Shown piece by piece: positions 27,882 through 36,596 of a stretch of 64,000 nucleotides of DNA (position 1 is its first letter; the number at the start of each line of letters is the position of its first letter). A program made the position numbers and the translations under genes. The notes beneath the pieces are model-generated. The model saw only the letters and a program-made list of their open reading frames with translations, was not told where the DNA came from and did no database searches. The DNA is taken from the NCBI GenBank assembly GCA_030141605.1, contig JAQGDQ010002389.1, forward strand, positions 62,001 through 126,000, in the 5' to 3' direction. This DNA is from Tubiluchus corallicola (taxonomy: Eukaryota; Priapulida; Priapulimorpha; Priapulimorphida; Tubiluchidae).

Positions 27882-29768
27882 ATGTCAAAAACAACTTTCT
27901 CATTTCAAGCGGAAGTCAGTAAATTGCTTGAAATTGTCGCGAAATCCCTATATAGTCAAAAGGAAATCTTTCTTCGAGAGCTTATTTCCAATGCTTCAGA
28001 CGCCTGCGATCGTCTGCGCTATGAACGGCTGACTTCTCAAGATCTAGAGAAAAATACACAGCCCTTACAAATCACAATCAGCCGAAATACAGAAAAAAAA
28101 CAGCTCATCATTTCCGATAACGGTATCGGAATGAATAAAGATGAGTTGATCCAAACCTTAGGAACAATCGCTAACTCTGGAACACAAGCCTTTCTTGAAA
28201 GACTAAAAACCGCAGAAACAAAAGATATCGGATTGATTGGGCAATTTGGCGTTGGTTTTTATTCTGCTTTCATTGTCTCAGATCACGTAGAAGTGATCAC
28301 AAAAAAAGCAAACGACGCAGAAGCATGGAAATGGATCTCCGATGGAAAAAGCGATTTTTCTATCGAATCTGCAGAACGCCAATCCTGTGGCACAGATATC
28401 ATTTTACACTTACGCGGTGATTCAGAAGAGTTCCTTGACTCCGCACGGATATCACATGTTGTCAAAAGTTGGTCAGAACATATCAGCTTCCCTATTTGCC
28501 TAAAAGGAGATAATGACGAAAAAGATGAGACTCTCAATCAAGGAATAACCCTCTGGACACAAGCAAAAGAAAATATCACACCAGAACAATATAAAGAGTT
28601 TTACCATCACGTCGCTCATACATGGGATGAGCCATGGATGACTATTCACAATAAAGTTGAAGGCATTTTAGAATATATCAATCTTCTTTTTATTCCCTCA
28701 ACACGCCCCTTTGATCTTTTTGAGCCCGAGCGCGCTCACCATCTAAAACTGTATGTAAAACGAATTTTTATTACGGAAAATTGCGAAGGCTTAATTCCTA
28801 AATGGCTGCGCTTTGTCTACGGAATCGTCGATAGCGAAGACTTAAAACTCAATATCAGCCGCGAGATGCTACAGGATGATCCAAGAATCGCTAAGATCAG
28901 ACAAGCCCTTACACGCCGAGTCCTTGATGATCTGAAGAAAAAAGCAACCAGTTCTGAAGAAGAGTATGCAAAATTTTGGAATAACTTCGGCGCCGTCCTA
29001 AAAGAAGGCCTGTACGAAGATATCACATGGCGGTTGCAAATCCTTGAACTCTGCCGCTTCCACAGTACAGCAAACGATACTTTAAACAGCTTTGATGACT
29101 ATATCTCCCGTATGAAAGAAAACCAAAAAGAGATTTACTATATTACCGGAGAAGATATGGAATCAGCCATCAACAGCCCACAACTTGAAGGGTTTAAATC
29201 CAGAGGGATCGAAGTTCTTATCTTCACCGACCCTGTTGATGAATTTTGGGCTCCATCCTTAGGAAGTTACAAAGAGTTTAAACTCCATTCCGTCACACGA
29301 GGCGATACCCCTTCCCTAGAAGAAACATCCTCTGAAAATACAGATGAAGACAGTAAAAAACAAGAAGAAAAAGAAACACAAGAGGAGCTCTCTTCACTGA
29401 TCGATACCCTTAAGAAAACTCTGAAAGACCATATTAAAGATGTTCGCCTATCAAAACGCCTAGTTGACAGCCCTGCGTGTATTGTCTCCTCTGAAGACAA
29501 TGTCGATATGCGGCTAGGAAGGTTGTTGCAGCAATATCACAAAGATAAACAAAACAGAATCGGCCACTATATCCTAGAAATTAACCCAGACCACGCTTTA
29601 ACACGCTATCTGATAAAATGTAATCAGAAAGAACAAAATGATTATCTGAAAGATTGCGCATGGGCTCTTCTTGATGTCGCTCTTATCGCTGAAGGAGAAC
29701 AGATCACAGATCCAAAAGCATTCTCTCAGAGAATGCAGCGCTTTATTTGCGCTTCCTCTTCTCTTTAA
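27882..29768 (+). CDS. htpG: Chaperone protein HtpG (Hsp90)
   Basis: 628 residues, full length. ATP-dependent cytoplasmic chaperone of the GHKL superfamily. The N-terminal ATPase motifs are RELISNASDACDRLRY (~30-45), DNGIGMNKDELIQTLGTIA (~84) and IGQFGVGFYSAFIV (~120). The middle domain has PFDLFEPERAHHLKLYVKR and NISREMLQDDP. An acidic Glu/Ser-rich linker near 475-500 precedes the dimerisation domain. AAGAGGTTTGAACGA gives the ribosome-binding site. A hairpin terminator follows. Confidence 0.98.
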   Translation: MSKTTFSFQAEVSKLLEIVAKSLYSQKEIFLRELISNASDACDRLRYERLTSQDLEKNTQPLQITISRNTEKKQLIISDNGIGMNKDELIQTLGTIANSGTQAFLERLKTAETKDIGLIGQFGVGFYSAFIVSDHVEVITKKANDAEAWKWISDGKSDFSIESAERQSCGTDIILHLRGDSEEFLDSARISHVVKSWSEHISFPICLKGDNDEKDETLNQGITLWTQAKENITPEQYKEFYHHVAHTWDEPWMTIHNKVEGILEYINLLFIPSTRPFDLFEPERAHHLKLYVKRIFITENCEGLIPKWLRFVYGIVDSEDLKLNISREMLQDDPRIAKIRQALTRRVLDDLKKKATSSEEEYAKFWNNFGAVLKEGLYEDITWRLQILELCRFHSTANDTLNSFDDYISRMKENQKEIYYITGEDMESAINSPQLEGFKSRGIEVLIFTDPVDEFWAPSLGSYKEFKLHSVTRGDTPSLEETSSENTDEDSKKQEEKETQEELSSLIDTLKKTLKDHIKDVRLSKRLVDSPACIVSSEDNVDMRLGRLLQQYHKDKQNRIGHYILEINPDHALTRYLIKCNQKEQNDYLKDCAWALLDVALIAEGEQITDPKAFSQRMQRFICASSSL

Positions 29769-29791
29769 AGCGGCTTAAACAGTACAATTAT

Positions 29792-29826
29792 ATTTCTGGC
29801 GCATCATTAATCGATGCGTCAGAAAT
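29792..29826. terminator. Bidirectional terminator between htpG and the nucleosidase gene
   Basis: ATTTCTG-G-CGCATC (29792-29805) pairs with GATGCG-T-CAGAAAT (29813-29826), a 14-bp stem with one G-U pair and a 7-base loop. It lies between two convergent genes. The T-tail is poor on the plus strand; the stem strength makes it convincing. Confidence 0.72.
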
Positions 29827-29840
29827 ACTGCCTCTTCCCT

Positions 29841-30416
29841 CTAAATCTTCTGCTCGATTAACCTATAAGCTTCCAAAAGCTTCCGAGCGCCTTCATCAAG
29901 CGCTTTATCCCAACTTTCCGCCGCTTGCCCATCTGCGCCATCAGAAACATATTTCACACAATAAAATGGAATCTCTTCCCGGGCACAAATACGCGCAAGC
30001 GCATAAGCTTCCATATCGACAACTGTGTAAACATCCATAGAAGCAGATATATCAAAATTATCACCTGTTCCACAAATCGCTTCCTGAAAAACATTAAGGC
30101 GAACGCCATATTCAAAAATCCTTGGTGTTTCTTCCGCAGGAGTCTGCCAGCATTCATAACCCAAAGGCGTCGCGTCCATATCACGCTGAATAAATTGTGT
30201 ACAATTCACAAGCGTGCCCGCAGGAAACACACTGCTTCCTACTGTTCCTAAATTAACAACATAAGAAGGGCGGCACGTAAACAGTGCTTTTGTCAAACAA
30301 TATGCAGCATTAACTTTTCCAACTCCAGTATATAAGATATCGATCCCAGATTCATGAAAATATGGGCCGCTTTCAGCAGGTAGCGCCTTGACAATACATA
30401 TCTTTTTATCAACCAT
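29841..30416 (-). CDS. Nucleoside phosphorylase/nucleosidase family protein (MTA/SAH nucleosidase-like)
   Basis: 191 residues of the PNP_UDP_1 fold. Visible are the N-terminal ALPAESGPYF with a catalytic-type Glu, GVGKVNAAYCLTKALF, PSYVVNLGTVGSS and the C-terminal VVDMEAYALARICAREEIPF, where Met-Glu binds the ribose and the following YVSDGAD carries the catalytic Asp. These match 5'-methylthioadenosine/S-adenosylhomocysteine nucleosidases, but the protein is shorter than the ~230 residues of MtnN, so a narrower or different nucleoside substrate is possible. It stands alone, converging on htpG across a terminator. Confidence 0.8.
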   Translation of the reverse strand: MVDKKICIVKALPAESGPYFHESGIDILYTGVGKVNAAYCLTKALFTCRPSYVVNLGTVGSSVFPAGTLVNCTQFIQRDMDATPLGYECWQTPAEETPRIFEYGVRLNVFQEAICGTGDNFDISASMDVYTVVDMEAYALARICAREEIPFYCVKYVSDGADGQAAESWDKALDEGARKLLEAYRLIEQKI

Positions 30417-30658
30417 TTTCCTCCCTTCCTTTCTATCATCATATCTTCACGCTATTCTCTTTGTAAAATACCTATAAAGCAATAAAAAATATCCCTTATA
30501 ATAAATATAAAATTGAGAACATAGCAGGAAACATAATTTTATTTTAAAATAAATAGATCCAAGCTTATACTATAGGATTGAAAAAGAAATCGTAAAAACA
30601 GTTTCTCAACCACCATTGCAAACTTTATTAACCAGCTTTATATTTCGAAAGTATCTCC

Positions 30659-32656
30659 ATGGAAAATACAGTATTAACACAAGAACAAACTGAAATTTTA
30701 ACAGCAATCGCCGCTTCAAATATACAACAGTTAACACCGAATCATTTTTCTCTCTTAAATCCGCAAATACCCTACAATGAAGACCATCAAAGCGCCCTTC
30801 AGAAAATGTATGACAACTGGAGAGAAAAACTTATGGCACACTGGCAAGATAAACCCTCTACGCAAGAGCGCTTAGCCACTTTACGTACATTGATGAAAAA
30901 AGAAAATATACACGCTTTAATTATTCCTCAAAGCGACCCTTATCAAAATGAATATTTACCACTCCATGCCATGCGACTCGCCTGGATGACCAATTTCACA
31001 GGCTCTTTTGGAATCGCAATTGTTCTAGAAGATACAGCCGCTATCTTTGTCGATGGGCGTTATATTATTCAAGTTCGTAAAGAAGTCGATCCGAACAGCT
31101 TTTCCTGCTATCACCATATAACCACTCCTCCCGATCAGTGGCTAAAAGAACAGCTGAAAGAAAAAATGAATGTAGGATTCGATCCATGGCTTCATACTCC
31201 CAATAATTTAAAAACTTTCAAAAAAGCCTGCGAGGAAAAAAAAGCACTCCTTACTCCAACATCTCATAATCTTATTGATAAGATCAGAACAGCTCCTCCT
31301 CCTCCCTTAGGACCTGTTTTCTGCCACCCAATTCCCTATAGCGGAAAAACAGTAGAGGAAAAAATAGCAATTCTCTTACCAAAATTAAAAGAAAACAATA
31401 TACAGACAGCCTTCTTCAATAGCCCAGAATCAATCGCATGGCTCCTGAATATACGAGGAAGTGACATTCCATATATCCCTCTACCGCTCAGCTTCGCATT
31501 TCTTGATCACCATGGCCAGGTGACATTACTGATTGATCAACGAAAAATCACCCGTGAATGCCAGGAAAACCTTCCTGACTGTATTAAAATCCTTCCTGAA
31601 TCCGCTCTCTCTGATATTTTCCATGAGCTTGGCAAAAATAAAAAAACAGTCGCTCTTGATCCTTCAAAAGTTCCTTGCTATATCTTTTCGGCGCTGGAAA
31701 ATTATGGCGCCTCTATCATTCCTATGAGCGATCCGACAACCTTTCCTAAAGCCATTAAAAACAAAACTGAAATTAATGGAGCAAAAGTTGCGCATATCAA
31801 AGACGGTATCGCGATGGTGCGATTTCTTTGTTGGCTCGAACACCACAATAACAAAGATATAATCACTGAGATAGATGCTGCAAGAAAAGCAGAATTCTTC
31901 CGTTCCCAACAGAAAAACTTCCAGGGCCTCTCCTTTGAAACAATCTCCGCCGTTGGAGAAAATGGCGCTATATGCCACTATCGAGTAACCTCAGAAAATA
32001 ACAAAAGTTTTCAAAAACAAACTCTCTATCTGATTGATAGCGGAGGGCAATATTCTGAGGGAACAACCGACATAACACGTACAATCGCGCTCTCTTCACC
32101 CTCTGAATCTTTAAAAACAAACTTCACTCTGGTCTTAAAAGCTCATATTGCTCTAGCAAGAGCAAAATTCCCAAAAGGAACATGCGGAACAGCCCTAGAT
32201 GGAATCACACGATACCCGCTATGGCAACACGGATATGACTATGATCATGGAACAGGACACGGGATTGGAAGCTTCCTGGGCGTCCATGAAGGACCCCAAA
32301 GGATTGCCAAACAATCCGCCATAGCCCCTCTTGAGCCAGGAATGCTCCTTTCTAACGAGCCTGGAATCTATAAAGAAAACGACTATGGTATACGAACTGA
32401 AAACATCATGCTTGTTGTTGAGGACTCCTCTTATGACGAAACAAACCCTCTTAAAAAACAAATGCTCACTTTTGAAACCTTAACCCTTGTTCCAATTGAT
32501 TATCGCTTAATCTCCACACATATGCTTTCTAAAGAAGAAGTCAACTGGATTGATGCCTACCATAAACGTATTTACGAAATACTCCTTCCAGAACTAAAAG
32601 AACCACAGGAAAAAGAATGGCTTTTTAACGTAACACGCCCTTTGCAATTATTATAA
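30659..32656 (+). CDS. Xaa-Pro aminopeptidase (M24B family)
   Basis: 665 residues. A cytoplasmic metallo-aminopeptidase releasing N-terminal residues before proline. Two creatinase-like N-terminal domains (RLATLRTLMKKENIHALIIP, LAWMTNFTGSFG) precede the pita-bread catalytic domain. Metal ligands are seen in LIDSGGQYSEGTTDITRT (two Asp), HGTGHGIGSFLGVHEGP (His), LSNEPGIY (Glu) and GIRTENIMLV (Glu). The first ~58 codons go beyond the usual family start; the ATG at 30833 has GGAG ten bases upstream and would give the common ~607-residue protein. The longer frame is kept because it stays open in AT-rich DNA. The adenosyltransferase gene follows after 13 bp. Confidence 0.9.
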   Translation: MENTVLTQEQTEILTAIAASNIQQLTPNHFSLLNPQIPYNEDHQSALQKMYDNWREKLMAHWQDKPSTQERLATLRTLMKKENIHALIIPQSDPYQNEYLPLHAMRLAWMTNFTGSFGIAIVLEDTAAIFVDGRYIIQVRKEVDPNSFSCYHHITTPPDQWLKEQLKEKMNVGFDPWLHTPNNLKTFKKACEEKKALLTPTSHNLIDKIRTAPPPPLGPVFCHPIPYSGKTVEEKIAILLPKLKENNIQTAFFNSPESIAWLLNIRGSDIPYIPLPLSFAFLDHHGQVTLLIDQRKITRECQENLPDCIKILPESALSDIFHELGKNKKTVALDPSKVPCYIFSALENYGASIIPMSDPTTFPKAIKNKTEINGAKVAHIKDGIAMVRFLCWLEHHNNKDIITEIDAARKAEFFRSQQKNFQGLSFETISAVGENGAICHYRVTSENNKSFQKQTLYLIDSGGQYSEGTTDITRTIALSSPSESLKTNFTLVLKAHIALARAKFPKGTCGTALDGITRYPLWQHGYDYDHGTGHGIGSFLGVHEGPQRIAKQSAIAPLEPGMLLSNEPGIYKENDYGIRTENIMLVVEDSSYDETNPLKKQMLTFETLTLVPIDYRLISTHMLSKEEVNWIDAYHKRIYEILLPELKEPQEKEWLFNVTRPLQLL

Positions 32657-32669
32657 GAGATCTCCTCCC

Positions 32670-33245
32670 ATGCAACCTATCTATACCCGCAGAGGCGATA
32701 GAGGAAAAACCTCTGCGGGAAACAAAAAACAACTCTGCAAAAATCACACTTTCTTCCATCTTATCGGCACCCTTGATGAACTTTGCTCTATCCTAGGGCT
32801 TGTACGATGTTTTACAAAAGACTCTCTCGTCAATACAGCAGTCGCAATTGTGCAAAATGATATCATGGATATCAGCGCTGAATTAAACCAGCTTTTCTCT
32901 GATGAACCTCTTAGCAGCGGCTATAAAATTTCCGCACACTATACCCATAAGCTTGAGAGATTCTGCGATGATCTTCATAAAAATCTCCCCTCTCTTAATC
33001 ATTTTATTCTACCAGGAGGAGCCGATATATCATCAGCGCACCTCCATGTGGCCAGAAGCATAACGCGGCGCGCAGAACGATATCTTTGTAAATGGATATC
33101 AGAAAATAACAGAGTTAACCCTGAAATTCCTCCATACATTAACAGACTTTCAGATCTGCTCTTTCTTCTGGCACGCTATTGTGAAAAAGAGCGAAAAGAT
33201 AACTTATGGAAACCTTGGGAGAATCGTTCCTTACGCCATAAATAA
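32670..33245 (+). CDS. Cob(I)alamin adenosyltransferase, PduO-type
   Basis: 191 residues. It transfers adenosyl from ATP to cob(I)alamin to make coenzyme B12. Family signatures are YTRRGDRGKTSAGN (5-18, phosphate binding), IGTLDELCSILGL (~32), VARSITRRAERYL (~125, the Arg-rich active-site helix) and YINRLSDLLFLLARYCEKE (~157). It starts 13 bp after the Xaa-Pro aminopeptidase gene. No B12-dependent enzyme is in the window. Its 3' third is duplicated in decayed form about 2 kb downstream. Confidence 0.92.
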   Translation: MQPIYTRRGDRGKTSAGNKKQLCKNHTFFHLIGTLDELCSILGLVRCFTKDSLVNTAVAIVQNDIMDISAELNQLFSDEPLSSGYKISAHYTHKLERFCDDLHKNLPSLNHFILPGGADISSAHLHVARSITRRAERYLCKWISENNRVNPEIPPYINRLSDLLFLLARYCEKERKDNLWKPWENRSLRHK

Positions 33246-33350
33246 CAATAACAACATAATTTATAACCAACCTACCTCTTTACAGAATCTCGTTTTTATG
33301 TGATCATTACAGTTAAATAAAGAGGTTATAAAAATATTCATAAAAATAGA
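32986..33350 (+). repeat. Left copy of a ~365-bp duplicated segment
   Basis: This copy covers the last ~85 codons of the adenosyltransferase gene, the intergenic leader and a ruined start region of an ABC binding-protein gene. It aligns nearly end to end with 34978-35341. Shared stretches include CTCTTTACAGAAT, TTTTATGTGAT and GGTTATAAAAAT. Here the Shine-Dalgarno reads AAGAGG and the start is ATATTC instead of ATGGTT, so the ABC start is dead while the adenosyltransferase end is intact. Confidence 0.85.
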
Positions 33351-33698
33351 TTATCAGCAGATCTTAGTAGCCAAAATACAAAATATGTATTTTATTAGCA
33401 CCAAGCTGTTGAAAGATATTTACCAAGTATTAAACTATTTTTTTGACTTTTTCTTTCAAGAAAAATCTCAACATGATATCGTTTTCTATATAAAAAAGTT
33501 ATTGACATTAGAGAAAAAATTTTCCTACTCTGCTAAGGTATGTGCTTATGGCTAATAATAAAATTAAGATTTCTCTTATTAAAACTTGAAATTCCTTATA
33601 CAGTTGTGCGCTAAAGATATCAACATAAGCTCATCAGCTTTAAGAAATTCTCGCCAGAAATGAGGTGTAATCTTGTCTAATGAAATTTCTAAATTACA
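33246..33698. other. 453-bp intergenic region before the low-GC gene
   Basis: The first ~105 bp are the tail of the left duplicated segment. The rest is AT-rich with a promoter at 33502-33531. An in-frame 24-codon reading frame (33540-33614, hydrophobic) follows that promoter but has a poorly spaced ribosome-binding site and I do not call it a gene. No RNA gene is visible. Confidence 0.5.
33502..33531 (+). promoter_or_regulatory. Sigma-70-type promoter for the low-GC transferase gene
   Basis: TTGACA (33502-33507), an 18-base spacer, then TACTCT (33526-33531). It lies 168 bp before the gene start and outside the duplicated segment, so it came with the inserted DNA or its 5' flank. Confidence 0.6.
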
Positions 33699-34877
33699 AT
33701 GCAAATAATCTTAACAGATGATTTCTTGACCTATAAAGAAGGTGTTAATAGCATTCACCACATTTTCAATAGAATGCTTAATTCTGCTTTATTTTCCGCT
33801 TGTGGCCAAAAGCCCTTAAAAATAACTGAAGCTAATTTTGATAGGGAGAAATTTTACTTTTTAAGTAAAATAAAGCCCAAAGATAGATATTTTTTTACAA
33901 ACCAATCTATAAATAAACTATCTGAAGATTACTTAAAAAGTAGATTCAATAAAAAACTAATCATCGGTTTTGAACTTCATAATGAAACAAAAAGCTTACT
34001 TTCTAAGTTAGGAATTGTTTATCTTAACATATGGATACACCCTTTTAAATTACTAGATGATCTCGCCATTTCTTTGGAAACAAATAATAAAGAAATTTAT
34101 CAGAAAATAAAACAATATAAAATTCCGCAAGAAAAATTTATTCTATATGGTAATTATTGGCATGAAAGATTGTCTAATAGTAAAGCAGTTAGCATTCTTA
34201 ATAAAAAAATAAAAGATAATTCATTATTGATTATAGGGCAAACAGAGTTAGATAAATCCCTTGAGAGGGACGGTTATATTTTATCTTTGAATGATTTTCA
34301 AGACAGAATTGATTCTTATAAGGAAGAATATAGCAAAATTTATTATGTTGCTCACCCATCTTTCTTTGGGAGGAGAGGAAAGAAAAATTGGAAGACCTAT
34401 CCTAAATTAAGCAGATTTATAAAAAACAACCCCAAGATAGAGATCATTAATGATTCAACCTATAATTTATTAGCTTGTGATAAAATTAAAAAAATAATAG
34501 GAATATCATCATCAGTTTTATATGAGGCTAAATTCTTCAATAAAGATATTGAATATTTATATCAGCCGCTATTTAAACATGACACTAACAATATAAAAGA
34601 TGGTGTTAGTATTGATAAACACGAGCTTTTTAACCCTAGATTTTGGTCTGAAATTTTAAATCCAATTTATAAAACAAATAAAGATCTTCCTAATATTAAA
34701 TTTGATAACCCTCAAAATAAATGCCGTTGGCTAATGCCTGAAGTTGATGATTTATGGTGGGGATATAAAACCTTAGATAATGAAAAAATTCTCATAAAAG
34801 AAAGAAAATCAAGATCTATAAAATTACAAAAATATTTCTTAAAAGTTAGAAAATTTCTTTTCTTTAGAAAGAATTAG
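33699..34877 (+). CDS. Putative capsule/LPS-type sugar transferase (low-GC, possibly acquired)
   Basis: 392 residues, not firmly recognised. Features recalling capsule biosynthesis (KpsS/KpsC-like, GT-B-fold) proteins are LLIIGQTELDKSLERDG (~180-196), KIYYVAHPSFFGRRG (~213) where capsule enzymes have a KPHP-like motif, and KKIIGISSSVLYEAKFFNKD (~265), resembling their INSS-x-x-EAL element. A conserved-looking C-terminal section (NKCRWLMPEVDDLWWGYKTL) and a basic tail follow. There is no signal peptide or membrane helix. Composition is much more A/T- and Lys/Asn/Ile-rich than neighbours. It is a single gene between two copies of a duplicated host segment, with its own promoter. The start has no clear Shine-Dalgarno. 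A transferase role is inference. Confidence 0.55.
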   Translation: MQIILTDDFLTYKEGVNSIHHIFNRMLNSALFSACGQKPLKITEANFDREKFYFLSKIKPKDRYFFTNQSINKLSEDYLKSRFNKKLIIGFELHNETKSLLSKLGIVYLNIWIHPFKLLDDLAISLETNNKEIYQKIKQYKIPQEKFILYGNYWHERLSNSKAVSILNKKIKDNSLLIIGQTELDKSLERDGYILSLNDFQDRIDSYKEEYSKIYYVAHPSFFGRRGKKNWKTYPKLSRFIKNNPKIEIINDSTYNLLACDKIKKIIGISSSVLYEAKFFNKDIEYLYQPLFKHDTNNIKDGVSIDKHELFNPRFWSEILNPIYKTNKDLPNIKFDNPQNKCRWLMPEVDDLWWGYKTLDNEKILIKERKSRSIKLQKYFLKVRKFLFFRKN

Positions 34878-35321
34878 CACCATTTTTTATCTTATTCCGT
34901 AAAGCTTAATTGTTCCTGTAAGTAGGTTTTCTGATGAAACGCTGAATCTTGTGCTAACAACTCTATTCGCCTGCTACTCTCTTCCTTTCTTAATCACTTT
35001 ATTACCCAAAAGGAGAAGATATATCAACAGCTCACCTCCATGTAGCGAGAATCACAACATGGCGAACAGAACGATATCTTTACAAATGGACACCAGAAAA
35101 TAACATGATTAACCCTGAAGCACCCCATGCATTAGCAGATTTTTAGATATGCTATTTATTCTGGCTCGCTATTGTGAAAAATAGCCAAATGATGGTTGGT
35201 AAAGTCCTTGGAATAATCTTCCCTTACACCATCAATAAGAGCATAAATTGATAACCAATTCTCCTCTTTACAGAATTTTACTTTTATGTGATTATTAGAG
35301 CTTAATAAGGAGGTTATAAAA
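34878..35321. other. 444-bp intergenic region holding the right duplicated copy
   Basis: The first ~100 bp (34878-34977) match nothing I recognise. The rest is the broken adenosyltransferase tail and the live leader of the ABC operon, described separately. Confidence 0.6.
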
Positions 35322-35341
35322 ATGGTTATAAAAAATATACA
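34978..35341 (+). repeat. Right copy of the ~365-bp duplicated segment
   Basis: Homologous to 32986-33350. This copy carries a broken adenosyltransferase 3' end but an intact AAGGAGG Shine-Dalgarno and ATG of the ABC binding-protein gene at 35322. Together the two copies show that the adenosyltransferase gene was once directly upstream of the ABC operon. Confidence 0.85.
34990..35230 (+). pseudogene. Pseudogene fragment of the PduO-type adenosyltransferase (3' part)
   Basis: Reading the frame that matches residues ~110-190 of the protein at 32670-33245 gives a recognisable but degraded copy: DISTAHLHVAR, then WRTERYLYKW and PENNMINPE. There is a 1-bp deletion near 35008 and a stop at ~35143 where the intact copy reads LSDLL. 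LARYCEK is still readable after a further frame change. The 5' two thirds of the gene are absent. It is a non-functional relic within the right duplicated segment. Confidence 0.8.
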
Positions 35342-36554
35342 AATACTGGCTCTCTTTTTTCTCTCAATACTTCTTCCATTGATTCCTTCATCAGGGCATG
35401 CCGTCGAGCTTCATGTGTGGATGCGATCGCCATCCGTAATCGCTGTTTTTGACGAGTTCAACAAAAAAATGAAGCGTGAAGGGCGAGATGTCGTTGTTAA
35501 AGCCAATCTTGTTCAAGGAGATAATTTCTCCCCTTTATTTACAGCAGCCCTTTCCGCAGGAGAATCTATTGATGTTGTCAGTATCGACCTTGTTATGGTC
35601 CCTTTTTATAGCCAGATAGGCGCATTTCATGATATTACAAGCCAGTATGAAAAACTTCCCTATAAAGATCAGCTTAACCACGCCATGATGGAGCTAGGAA
35701 AATATAACGGCAACATTTACGCGATTCCCCACGCTGCTGACGTCTCCGCGATGATTTATAATAAAAAGCTATTTCAAAAAGCCGGACTGACCCATCCGCC
35801 TCAAAATTGGGACGAGCTCATTGATTATGCCGGAAAACTTACAAAAGACGGGCGATACGGCTATGCTTTCTCCGGCGGAGATGCAGGTGGTCTTATGTTC
35901 ACCGTTATGCCTTTCGCATGGGCCAATCAAGGCTATTGGCTCTCTGAAGATGGTAAAACCGCTATGCTGGACCATCCTGCTAATATTGAACTGATCGATA
36001 TGCTGCGTACCCTTATAGACAATAAATCAACACCTCGTGGTGTCGTTACTTACAGCTGGACCGCTTTCCAAGAAGCCTTTCTCCAAGAACGAGCCGCCAT
36101 GGTAGGAAGTGGCGGATTTATCATCAGTAGAATAAAAAAAGACAAACCTGACTTAGACTTCGGTGTCTTTCCCTTCTTCAGTAAAGATGGAAAAAATTTC
36201 TCCGCCTTCATTGGAGGCGACCTTCTTGCTATCCCCATTACATCAAAAAACCCCGATATCGCTTGGGAAATTATAGAATTCCTACTTTCAAAAGACGTGC
36301 AGGTGGACATCTTCGCTGCAGAAGGGCGCGTCCCTGTGCGCTATGACTTCTTTGATAACCCATATTATGACGCAGAACCTAAGTATAAAATTTTCGCGGA
36401 AGCATCAAAATTCGGCTATGTTCCCTACACAACCGCTTACAATGAATTGTACAGCCCTTTTCTCGCTGGTTTTCAAAATGCTCTTATCGGAAAAACAACA
36501 ATTCAAAAAGCGCTAGAAACCGCTACAAAAAATATGCAGAAAATCCTCGACTGA
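35322..36554 (+). CDS. Extracellular sugar-binding protein of an ABC importer
   Basis: 410 residues. A signal peptide (hydrophobic ~8-20, likely cleavage after SSGHA) is followed by a SBP_bac_1-type periplasmic binding protein: FDEFNKKMKREGRDV near the start, AIPHAADVSAMIYNKKLFQKAG (~127-148) and the C-terminal KNPDIAWEIIEFLLSKDVQV. It should deliver an oligosaccharide to the two permeases directly downstream. The Shine-Dalgarno AAGGAGG is strong, eight bases before the ATG. First gene of an operon ending in a GH127 glycosidase, so an arabinoside-type ligand is plausible but inferred. Confidence 0.92.
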   Translation: MVIKNIQILALFFLSILLPLIPSSGHAVELHVWMRSPSVIAVFDEFNKKMKREGRDVVVKANLVQGDNFSPLFTAALSAGESIDVVSIDLVMVPFYSQIGAFHDITSQYEKLPYKDQLNHAMMELGKYNGNIYAIPHAADVSAMIYNKKLFQKAGLTHPPQNWDELIDYAGKLTKDGRYGYAFSGGDAGGLMFTVMPFAWANQGYWLSEDGKTAMLDHPANIELIDMLRTLIDNKSTPRGVVTYSWTAFQEAFLQERAAMVGSGGFIISRIKKDKPDLDFGVFPFFSKDGKNFSAFIGGDLLAIPITSKNPDIAWEIIEFLLSKDVQVDIFAAEGRVPVRYDFFDNPYYDAEPKYKIFAEASKFGYVPYTTAYNELYSPFLAGFQNALIGKTTIQKALETATKNMQKILD

Positions 36555-36596
36555 TTCTTGTTCATTCTCTCTATCCATCAGATAAGGTAACATCTT

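Noticed and set aside
33540-33614. A 24-codon hydrophobic frame after the promoter of the low-GC gene, as a leader peptide
   Set aside because: The AAGG is only one base from the ATG and nothing else supports translation.
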